DNA of 64,000 nucleotides from Bdellovibrionota bacterium. GTDB taxonomy: Bacteria > Bdellovibrionota > Bdellovibrionia > Bdellovibrionales > JAMPXM01. A program made the translations under genes and the position numbers. Within the stretch, counting starts at the first letter, position 1, and every line of letters starts with the position of its first letter. This document shows, piece after piece, positions 1 to 8,106 of this stretch. The stretch spans positions 1 to 64,000 of the forward strand of contig CAUJGS010000104.1 of the NCBI GenBank assembly GCA_963170185.1, given 5' to 3'. The notes below the pieces were generated by a model. The model saw only the letters and a list, made by a program, of their open reading frames with translations, was not told the DNA's origin and made no database searches.

Positions 1-10
1 ACCGTCTCGA

Positions 11-681
11 TTAAAGACTCGAGCAATAAGCATAGTCATCCGGGCTCTTGGGAAACTGCACGCGGCCCGCCGGGCGCGTGGTTTGATCCGACTGATATCC
101 GAAACTGCATAGCTCACGACCGCCAAGTCGCTTGATCGTAAACCAGCTGTCTTTTTTGACCTATAGCCGTAGTCGAGACCGTTTTCCGACAATTGCCTTT
201 CACCGCGCAGGTCCCGTGAATGCTCGTGAATCACCGGCAAGAGAAGTGCCTCTCTCAGCCAAGCCAGATCGTCGATACGGTAGGCGGTGATGGTCTCGAC
301 TTCGTTTTTTTGAGAGTTCTGCCGGTTCGACACCGCCGCAGTTCGTGTGATCAGCGAGTTTCGACCATCGATCGGATAGAACTGCTCCATCCTGCCCGAT
401 GCGTCCCACTTCAAATGGATGATCGATCCGTCTGGCCGCACTTCCGACCAACGAAGGTCGAACGATGGGAACTTATCGTCCGTCACGCGCTGGGTCACCT
501 CGACCGAGCTTTCCGCAAACAGCTTCAATGCCTGATCGATTTCAAGTTGAAAGCCGGTTCGGTACTAATCGAGGTCCGCGTCTGGGCGAATCATCGAGCC
601 ACGAGCGGCTTGAACCAAAAGACCAAACGACAGCAAGCCAGCGACAAAAGAAAGAGCTCTTGATCGAGTGTTTGATTTCAT
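11..681 (-). pseudogene. Probable exported protein gene, disrupted: in-frame TAG at 565..567 and a -1 frame change at the A-run 152..157
   Basis: Manual translation of the minus strand from ATG 681: MKSNTRSRALSFVAGLLSFGLLVQAARGSMIRPDADLD*YRTGFQLEIDQALKLFAESSVEVTQRVTDDKFPSFDLRWSEVRPDGSIIHLKWDASGRMEQFYPIDGRNS... The signal-peptide-like N-terminus and the downstream protein share one frame. After TCAAAAAAG the -1 frame continues DSWFTIKRLGGRELCSFGYQSDQTTRPAGRVQFPKSPDDYAYCSSL and stops at 11..13. Confidence 0.55.
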
Positions 682-820
682 AGCCGCGGTTCTAAGGCCG
701 CCGGCCCGGGTTTCGCAAACCATGTACGGTCGACTGCCACTGCATGCGACAATTTATATCGCTCCAGTCGCACGGACGCCGTCAGGCTTGGCGTTTATGC
801 CCATCGCAAACCGCCATGAA

Positions 821-849
821 ACAAAAAACCTCACGACTTCATCGTGAGG
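821..849 (-). terminator. Rho-independent terminator downstream of trxA
   Basis: cctcacga-cttca-tcgtgagg stem-loop; on the minus strand it is followed by a T-run (gtgaggttttttgt). Confidence 0.75.
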
Positions 850-905
850 CAAAATGGTCCAACCAGTGGCAAAGCCAAGCGCGGCCAACGGCCGCGCGAC
901 ACCAA

Positions 906-1232
906 TCATAGCGCCGAGCTGATAAAGCTCACGATCTCTTCTTTCGAGCGATTGCCAACCATGTGGTTCACCTGCTCGCCACCTTTGAACAGAATCATCG
1001 TCGGGATACCGCGGACGCCGAACTTTTCCGTCATCTCTCGGTTGTTGTCGATGTCGAGCTTCACGATTTTTACTTTGCCAGAAAGCTCGCCTGCGATTTC
1101 TTCAAGCTTGGGTGCAAGCGACTTACACGGTCCGCACCACTCAGCCCAAAAGTCGACCAAAACCGGAACATCCGATTTCAATACATCTGTTTCAAAAGTT
1201 CCGTCTGTCGTTGCTGTGGTGTTGACTCCCAT
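906..1232 (-). CDS. trxA: Thioredoxin
   Basis: WAEWCGPCKSLAPKLEEIA active site and GIPTMILFKGG cis-Pro loop. Confidence 0.95.
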   Translation of the reverse strand: MGVNTTATTDGTFETDVLKSDVPVLVDFWAEWCGPCKSLAPKLEEIAGELSGKVKIVKLDIDNNREMTEKFGVRGIPTMILFKGGEQVNHMVGNRSKEEIVSFISSAL

Positions 1233-1429
1233 GGCGTCTTTCCTTTCCCAAATCAGTTCTGCCGATGATCAAATCATCTTCAATATTTGAAGTCTATCAG
1301 ACCTAGGTCAAGCTGCCCAGTCGTTCAAATAGTCGTGATTCTCAAATTGAGGCATCCTAACGCATAGCAACCATGCGGTTTCCTCTGGTCCACCTCTACC
1401 GGCGAAGCCAAACTGACCGATAAGACCAT

Positions 1430-3373
1430 ATGCTCAAGAACGAGATCAAAATCCTTATCGTCGACGACGACGTCACCTTCGGCTCCGCCCTTAAAGAGGC
1501 TGTCATTCGCGAAGGCTATAATCCGATCTTGGTGCATAAACCAGACGACGCTCTTGGCGCCCTGAAAACCAATGCTATTCAGCTTGCGATCATCGATTGC
1601 ATGTTGCCAAAGATGAACGGTCGCGAGCTTGTCAAAAAGATCGACGAAGAAGGCGCCGTCGGCATTCCAAAAATCCTGATGTCCGGGATTTTCAAGGACA
1701 AAAACTTCATCAAAGAATCGATCACGAAGTTCGGTGCCAAATCTTTCATCACAAAACCCGTCGATCTTCCGGACGTCTTACGCCAAATCAACGAATGCGT
1801 CGGGCACCTGATTGATATTCCGGTCTCGCCAGTCATCGAACTCATGACGAAGTCGCAAATCACACCTGGCGAACGCCTGAAGGCTGTCAACGCCAGCGAG
1901 TCCGTTCACGGCTACGAGCTACCTTGGATCTTTTCGATTCTCATGCACCCAAAAATTTCCGGGCTTTTGAACATCATCAGCGCCGACGGCGAACCCTCGC
2001 TCGTCGGTTTTAAAGCCGGTGAAATTATCCAGGTCGCCAATCGCGATCAAAAGTCCTACTTCGGTGTTCTCTTGGTGGAGCATGGCTTCATTGAACAAGA
2101 AGAGCTCGACGCCGCGATGGCGCAAACAGTGAGCGTCAAAAAGCTTGGTGAGCGACTGGTCGATGCCAACCTCTTGAGCCCTCACGCCATTCAAATCGTG
2201 ATGGCCGAGCAGCAAGGTATTCGACTGGGAAAAATCGTCGGCAATACGAGCGTGAAGATCTCATTCGTGGAAACCGACGAACTTCGCGAAGAAGCCAATA
2301 TCGACATGCCCATGTTAAACGACATTTTCAATGACTGGGCGACCTCGAAGTTTCCTGTCGACTGGGTCAAGACATTCTACACGCCGTGGATGCGAAACAA
2401 GATCGTACCCGGCCCCGACCACAACGACATGAACCGCACCCTTTCGGGTCCGGCCGTGCTACGAGCTTCAAAAATTCTTCCGCTGCTTCCTAAAGGACCG
2501 ACGATTGAGTCGCTACAAATGGAGTCGGGCCTTTCTGATTCGGACTTCTTCCCGGCATTTCATAACCTCTTCCTGGGCGGCTACGTGCGCTTTGGCGAGG
2601 AGATGAAAACCACCGACGTTCAAGTCCAGCGCAAACGACTTAAGAAACTCGAACAGGATCTCGAACGACAAAACTTCTTTGAGCGAATGGGTGTTTCACC
2701 AAAAGCCAAAGATGTGGAAATCAAACGCGCCTATCATGAACTAGCAAAAACAGTTCACCCGGACCGCCTCGGTGCGGATGCACCAATCGACATTCGCGAT
2801 TTGGCCCGCAAATGTTTTAACATGATCCAAGAAGCCAACGAGGTCCTCTCCAACCCGGCCGCGCGCGAAAACTATCTCCTCGAACTCGAACAGGGTCGCG
2901 CCGAGAAGATTTTGGAAGCCGAACAGATGATGGAACAGGCTCGCGCCTGCCTCACCAAGGGTGATATCCGCCGAGCCAAAGAGATGCTCGAAGACGCCGT
3001 GTTAAATGTTCCGATGACAACCGACCTTCGCCTGCTTCTGATGTGGGCGCAGATCAAGAGTATCGGCGCCGACAAAGACGAAGAGCTGGTGAACAAACTT
3101 CGCGATCAGCTTTCCGCCGTTCCACCGGAAGATCGCCACAACGCCGTTTACTTCTTCGTAAAAGGCCTCGTGCTAAAAGCCTCTGGCGACTTCGACGGTG
3201 CCCGACGTTCGCTCGAACAATCGGTCGGAATCGAACCAAACTTCGTCGATGCCAAGCGGGAAATGAATGTCTTAAGCCTGCAAGCGGGACGCCTAGAAAA
3301 ACCCGTCGACTTGCTCCGTGGCGATCTCAAAGATGTCTTGGGCGCCCTTTTGGGCGGAAAGAAAAAGCGCTAG
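1430..3373 (+). CDS. Response-regulator receiver + DUF4388/PATAN-like + DnaJ J-domain + TPR-like fusion protein
   Basis: N-terminal ILIVDDD...IIDCMLPKMNG...FITKPVD receiver; middle SGLLNIISADGEPSLVGFKAGEIIQVANRD resembling DUF4388; J-domain FFERMGVSPKAKDVEIKRAYHELAKTVHPDRLG with HPD; C-terminal TPR-like helices. Confidence 0.8.
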   Translation: MLKNEIKILIVDDDVTFGSALKEAVIREGYNPILVHKPDDALGALKTNAIQLAIIDCMLPKMNGRELVKKIDEEGAVGIPKILMSGIFKDKNFIKESITKFGAKSFITKPVDLPDVLRQINECVGHLIDIPVSPVIELMTKSQITPGERLKAVNASESVHGYELPWIFSILMHPKISGLLNIISADGEPSLVGFKAGEIIQVANRDQKSYFGVLLVEHGFIEQEELDAAMAQTVSVKKLGERLVDANLLSPHAIQIVMAEQQGIRLGKIVGNTSVKISFVETDELREEANIDMPMLNDIFNDWATSKFPVDWVKTFYTPWMRNKIVPGPDHNDMNRTLSGPAVLRASKILPLLPKGPTIESLQMESGLSDSDFFPAFHNLFLGGYVRFGEEMKTTDVQVQRKRLKKLEQDLERQNFFERMGVSPKAKDVEIKRAYHELAKTVHPDRLGADAPIDIRDLARKCFNMIQEANEVLSNPAARENYLLELEQGRAEKILEAEQMMEQARACLTKGDIRRAKEMLEDAVLNVPMTTDLRLLLMWAQIKSIGADKDEELVNKLRDQLSAVPPEDRHNAVYFFVKGLVLKASGDFDGARRSLEQSVGIEPNFVDAKREMNVLSLQAGRLEKPVDLLRGDLKDVLGALLGGKKKR

Positions 3374-3386
3374 CCAGCTAAAGAAC

Positions 3387-4214
3387 CTAGTCTTCGTCGT
3401 CGTTGGCGCCGTGGTTCGCCTTGAGATGACGAATGACCTCAATGGGATTTTGGCTCTCAGCTGTTTCGATCATCGCACGCACAAACTCGCGCTTTTCCCG
3501 CTGTAGCTTGGCTATTTTCTGCTCTTCCTCGATCGATCGGTTTTTTTCGGATTCTTCAAGACGAAGTCTGGCATCGCGCATGTGATCGGCGCTCAACATC
3601 GGCGGCAGTTCCGCTTCGACTTCCTCGGCAAGAAATTTCTCGTAGCGTTTTTCTCGCTCGGATTTCGGTCGCACCGCGGTCGCTTCGGCCTGCTCGCTAG
3701 GAATCGCCGAAGGCATGATCTCGCCAGTGCCCGTGACATGAATCAGTCGCTCGGGCGGTTCTTGATGTTTGATGATCTTAAGTTCTTCGGGCTCAAAAAG
3801 CCTTGCGTTAATGATCTTCGCAAATTTGTCTAAAAGTGGCTCCGACGGAATAGCCAACAGCCGCGCCACAACCTTGAGCGCCGCGTGCGGATCAAACGGC
3901 GTTTCGATCACGGCATCGACATCGGCATGCAGCAGATCTGGGTCCGAACTGAAATCGCCGTCGTCTCGCGACGGCATGAGCACCACGAGACGCGGGTTCA
4001 CGGTTCCGATGCGAAGCTTGGAAGCCAAATGAAGGCCGTCGATATGCCGTCCTCGGCCCGTTGCGATCACAAGATCCGGAGGAAAACCCAAGATCGCATC
4101 GACAACTAGAGATTCTCGCCCAAGACTTAGAACGTCGAACCCCAAACGACGGAACAGGGTTTCAAGACCGACAAGCTCGTTGAAATCATCTATGACAAGG
4201 AGAATCCGCCGCAC
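3387..4214 (-). CDS. Degenerate (pseudo-)receiver domain protein
   Basis: Receiver-like fold start MRRILLVIDDFNELVGLETLFRRLGFDVLSL...PDLVIATGRGRHIDGLHL, lacking the usual phospho-acceptor Asp. Confidence 0.6.
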   Translation of the reverse strand: MRRILLVIDDFNELVGLETLFRRLGFDVLSLGRESLVVDAILGFPPDLVIATGRGRHIDGLHLASKLRIGTVNPRLVVLMPSRDDGDFSSDPDLLHADVDAVIETPFDPHAALKVVARLLAIPSEPLLDKFAKIINARLFEPEELKIIKHQEPPERLIHVTGTGEIMPSAIPSEQAEATAVRPKSEREKRYEKFLAEEVEAELPPMLSADHMRDARLRLEESEKNRSIEEEQKIAKLQREKREFVRAMIETAESQNPIEVIRHLKANHGANDDED

Positions 4215-4301
4215 AGTTAGCAGCGTATCTGCAAATTTGCGGACGGGAAACGTCTGTAACGCCTTGCTTCACCTCCTTAGGATTGTTACAACAATCGCCT
4301 C

Positions 4302-5225
4302 ATGGAAAACCCCGTTCAGCTTCCGCCCATCAGCGGCTTCACTGTGATTCGAAATGCTCGTTTGATGGGCTATCCGATTCTCGAGAGCTTGAAGAGCCTG
4401 CTCCCGCTCGTCGACGAACTCGTCATCGGTCTTGGTCAAAGCGACGACGACACAAGAGCCATGCTCGAAAGCCTAGCTTCTCCAAAGATTCGGATCTTCG
4501 ATTCCTTCTGGGACACGAAGAAAACCAAGGGCGGTCTGATCTTGAGCGAGAAGACGAATGAAGCCCTGGCCGCCTGCAAACACGACTGGTGCTTTTACTT
4601 GCAAGCCGATGAGGTCCTCCATGAAGAGGACCTTCCCACGATCCGTGAAGGCCTCGCCCAAGCTGCGGCGCGCCCTGAAATCGAAGGCTTGTTGTTCAAC
4701 TACATTCACTTCTACGGCAGCTATTCGACCATCGCGACATCGCGCCGCTGGTACCGCAGGGAAGTTCGCCTGGTGCGTAAATCCAGCGGCATTCAAAGCC
4801 ACAATGACGCCCAAGGCTTTCGTGTCCCCCACGACGGCCGACTGCTTAAGCCCAAGGTTTTGCAAACTGAGGCCCGTATTTTCCACTATGGATGGGTGAA
4901 ACCCCCAAAAATGATGGGCCAAAAAAGCAAGCTCTTGAATCGCTGGTGGCATGGCAATAAACGAGATCATGAATTTGAAAACTTCGAATACGCGCGGCAA
5001 TATGGCTTACGTCCCTACAAAGGAACGCATCCCGAGGTGATGAAACCGCTCGTCGCATCGCAGGATTGGAGTTTTGACCCGCGCTTAAGTATCCTGGAAT
5101 GGTCGCTCAAAGATTGGAATCTTTTCGCCAGTGATGTTTTGGAGCGGATAACTGGTTATAGAATTGGCGAATACAAACCCTACCGGCTCGTAAAGGCCGT
5201 AAGAAGGCAAAAAAATGGCTACTGA
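4302..5225 (+). CDS. Glycosyltransferase family 2-like protein
   Basis: ISGFTVIRNARLMGYPILESLKSLLPLVDELVIGLGQSDDDT...WCFYLQADEVLHEED: GT2-like nucleotide-binding start and QADE motif. Confidence 0.7.
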   Translation: MENPVQLPPISGFTVIRNARLMGYPILESLKSLLPLVDELVIGLGQSDDDTRAMLESLASPKIRIFDSFWDTKKTKGGLILSEKTNEALAACKHDWCFYLQADEVLHEEDLPTIREGLAQAAARPEIEGLLFNYIHFYGSYSTIATSRRWYRREVRLVRKSSGIQSHNDAQGFRVPHDGRLLKPKVLQTEARIFHYGWVKPPKMMGQKSKLLNRWWHGNKRDHEFENFEYARQYGLRPYKGTHPEVMKPLVASQDWSFDPRLSILEWSLKDWNLFASDVLERITGYRIGEYKPYRLVKAVRRQKNGY

Positions 5226-6126
5226 ACAAAATCTCAAAGTCCGTACCGAAACGACAACTCTCCCCGATCGCGAATTTGTTGTCGACGCTGGGCGAACGAA
5301 AATTCGAATCGGCAAAGGGCATGGACTTGCGATCATCTCAGGACCTTGCGTGATCGATAGCCGCGAACTCATCATGAACACCGCGCGTGCGCTGACGGAG
5401 CTTTCGCAAAAAACTGGAATGCCGCTGATTTTCAAAAGCTCGTATGAGAAAGACAACCGCGGCTCCGAGAAAAACTGGACGGGCCCTATGGCCGACGACG
5501 GTTTAAAGATCCTCGCGGAAGTCCGCAAAGAGTTCGGCATTCCCGTTCTGACAGATATCCACCGCCAAGAGGATGTCGAAAAAGTCGCGGAAGCTGTCGA
5601 CGTTCTACAAATCCCGGCCTACATGTGCCAACAGACCTCGCTGATTCTGGCCTGCGGCCGCACGGGCCGTCCCGTCAATATCAAGAAGGGGCAGTTCAAC
5701 GCTCCTGAGAATATGTCGGGTGCTGTTTCGAAAATGCACTCGGTAGGAAACAAAAACGTTCTCCTCACCGAACGAGGCGCGTGTTTTGGATACAACCGTC
5801 TGGTTGCCGATATGCGCTCGATCCCGATCATGCAAGAGCTTGGCGCGCCGGTTTGCTTTGATGCCACGCACGTCATTCGTCTCTACGGAATCTCGTCGGC
5901 GGACCCCGCCGGTGGCGAACCACGCTTCGTGCCGCATCTCACGATGGCGGCCGTGGCGGCCGGTTGCGACGCACTCTTCATCGAGTCCCACCCGGAACCG
6001 ATGCAGGCAAAGTGTGATGCCGCTTCTCAGCTGAATCTCAAACATTGGGAACCGATGATCCGCATGGCGATGAAAGTTCGCGAGGCGATTAAAGCGCCAG
6101 AAAACGTCGGCCAATTCATTTATTAG
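5215..6126 (+). CDS. kdsA: 3-deoxy-8-phosphooctulonate (KDO-8-P) synthase
   Basis: IISGPCVIDSRE, FKSSYEKDNR, VLTDIHRQEDVEKVAEAVDVLQIPAYMCQQTSL are characteristic of KdsA. Confidence 0.95.
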   Translation: MATEQNLKVRTETTTLPDREFVVDAGRTKIRIGKGHGLAIISGPCVIDSRELIMNTARALTELSQKTGMPLIFKSSYEKDNRGSEKNWTGPMADDGLKILAEVRKEFGIPVLTDIHRQEDVEKVAEAVDVLQIPAYMCQQTSLILACGRTGRPVNIKKGQFNAPENMSGAVSKMHSVGNKNVLLTERGACFGYNRLVADMRSIPIMQELGAPVCFDATHVIRLYGISSADPAGGEPRFVPHLTMAAVAAGCDALFIESHPEPMQAKCDAASQLNLKHWEPMIRMAMKVREAIKAPENVGQFIY

Positions 6127-6250
6127 CCCGCTCCCTTGCTTAAGCGCGGCGTGTGTTTTCGGGCGTGCGCATGCGGGCGTGCAGTGGCGCGCCCGAACCT
6201 TGCCGATTAAAAAGTGACTTTGCGGACGAGCCACCAGAGAATAGTGACTG

Positions 6251-7354
6251 GTGGCGCGCTCGAAACTTCTCATCAGATATGTTTTAGCGGAAATGATCCC
6301 GACGTTCTTTCTCGGGGTCATCGTCTTCGTCTTTATCCTTTTGATGTTCCAGGCGCTCCGCCTGACCGAGTTTGTTCTCATCCACGGCGTCAAGCTTGCG
6401 ACCGTCGTTCAGATGATGGGTTATCTCTCAACAAGCTTTCTCGCCATTTTGTTTCCGATGAGCCTCGTTTTTACGGTGATTCTCACCTACGGTCGTCTGA
6501 GCTCCGACTCCGAGCTCGTCGCGCTTCGTGCCAGCGGCCTCAGCATGACCTCGATTGCGACCCCGGCCTTTATTCTAAGTACCCTGGTTTGTCTGTTAAG
6601 CCTGCAAACCTCCTTTCACATAGCCCCGTGGGGCAACCGCCAATTCGAAGTTCTGGTCTCGAAACTGGGTTCGATGAAACCCGGGGTGACGATCAAAGAA
6701 GGCACCTTCTCCGAGGGTTTTTTTGACCTCGTCGTCTACGCCAACAAGGTCGACAACAAACGCGGCGAACTTCACGATGTTTTCATCTACGACGAACGCG
6801 GTGGCGATTCCGCCATCACCGTTATTGCCCGCGAGGGACGACTTGTCCAAGACCCGGAAAAACCGGGCCACGCGGCCTCACTGCAACTGCTCGACGGGAG
6901 CATTCACCGCACAACCGATGCTCGGCATACGAAGATCGATTTCAAAACCTACGATCTGCAACTGTTTGATCCGATCAACGAGTCGGTCTCCTCAAAGTCG
7001 CCCCCTTCTTTGAGTCTCACCGAAATCCTAGCAGGCCTCAGAGATCCGGAACTGAAGAAGGATAAACAGCTTGAGCTACAGACCGAGTTTCACAAGCGCA
7101 TCGCTATTGGTCTTGCATGCTTGGTTTTTGGCATGATCGGTGTTGGCCTTGGCACCGTGACCAATCGGCGAAATGTGAAGGCCGGTGGCGCCGTGCTTTC
7201 GATTGGAATCATCGTGGCCTACTGGATTCTCTACGTCACCAGCGAAAGCCTCGCCCGCAATGGCACTCTTCCACCTTGGATTGCGATGTGGATCGCAAAC
7301 TTCATCTTCTCGATCGCCGGAATATTTCTGCTAAAGCGAGTCTGGAACAGTTGA
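6251..7354 (+). CDS. LptF/LptG (YjgP/YjgQ) family permease, GTG start
   Basis: Multiple TM segments with the YjgP/YjgQ pattern (KLLIRYVLAEMIPTFFLGVIVFVFILLMFQALRLTEFVL...LSSDSELVALRASGLS). Confidence 0.85.
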   Translation: MARSKLLIRYVLAEMIPTFFLGVIVFVFILLMFQALRLTEFVLIHGVKLATVVQMMGYLSTSFLAILFPMSLVFTVILTYGRLSSDSELVALRASGLSMTSIATPAFILSTLVCLLSLQTSFHIAPWGNRQFEVLVSKLGSMKPGVTIKEGTFSEGFFDLVVYANKVDNKRGELHDVFIYDERGGDSAITVIAREGRLVQDPEKPGHAASLQLLDGSIHRTTDARHTKIDFKTYDLQLFDPINESVSSKSPPSLSLTEILAGLRDPELKKDKQLELQTEFHKRIAIGLACLVFGMIGVGLGTVTNRRNVKAGGAVLSIGIIVAYWILYVTSESLARNGTLPPWIAMWIANFIFSIAGIFLLKRVWNS

Positions 7355-7370
7355 ACATTCGCCGCCAGGC

Positions 7371-8084
7371 TTACGTGCTCACTTGTTTTGCTTTCGCCAT
7401 TCGCAAGCGCGCCTCGGAGACCAAAAGCCCCGCAAGATCCTCGGCATTGCGAACCGGAATCCCGCCCCTTGTTAGGATCTCGTTGCAATACTCCCCTCTT
7501 GCGTCTCCCGGAAACCACGGCAAGGCCGCGACCGGACGCCCTAGGTCTAGTGCGTGACGAACCGTAATCGCTGTTCCACTGCGACTGCGAGCTTCGACCA
7601 CCAAAACCACGTCAGCAAGAGCTGCAATCAGGCGGTTGCGCTTTTCAAAATGCCAAGCTCGAATCTCGGTGTCGGGCGCATATTCAGAAAGCAAAGCTCC
7701 TCCGTTTTGCACGACGAGATCCACCCGACTCATCCAATCTTTCGGATAAGGTCGATTCAGCCCAGAAGGCAAAACGACAACCGTCGGCTGCTTTTCTTCG
7801 ATGGCGATCGCATGCGCCATCTCGTCGATTCCGCGTGCGCCGCCGCTTAAGATCACGCAGTTACGCGACAACGGCCGCAAATACCGGCGCATCCAGGTCT
7901 CGGCTTGCACACTGGAGTGTCGAGACCCAATCACGGCCAACACCGGCCGCGAATCGAAATCCAGCTGACCCAAGACACTTAACACCGGTGGCGGCTCGGC
8001 CAGCTCGGTGAGTTTAGAAGGGTAAAAAGGCTCCAAAATCGAAACGTCTCGAATCTCATGCATCATGAAATTCGAGACGTTCAA
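7371..8084 (-). CDS. dprA: DprA/Smf-like DNA-processing protein
   Basis: AVIGSRHSS, ILSGGARGIDEMAH, FEKRNRLIAALADVVLVVEARSRSGTAITV: Rossmann-like DprA core; short (237 aa). Confidence 0.8.
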   Translation of the reverse strand: MNVSNFMMHEIRDVSILEPFYPSKLTELAEPPPVLSVLGQLDFDSRPVLAVIGSRHSSVQAETWMRRYLRPLSRNCVILSGGARGIDEMAHAIAIEEKQPTVVVLPSGLNRPYPKDWMSRVDLVVQNGGALLSEYAPDTEIRAWHFEKRNRLIAALADVVLVVEARSRSGTAITVRHALDLGRPVAALPWFPGDARGEYCNEILTRGGIPVRNAEDLAGLLVSEARLRMAKAKQVST

Positions 8085-8106
8085 GGATCGAGCTTAGACT
8101 TTAAGT

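Noticed and set aside
220-663. 147-aa plus-strand ORF in the first kilobase
   Set aside because: The minus-strand reading gives a signal peptide and a more protein-like sequence; the plus ORF is judged a shadow.
5605-6393. 262-aa minus-strand ORF
   Set aside because: Antisense to kdsA, low plausibility of composition.
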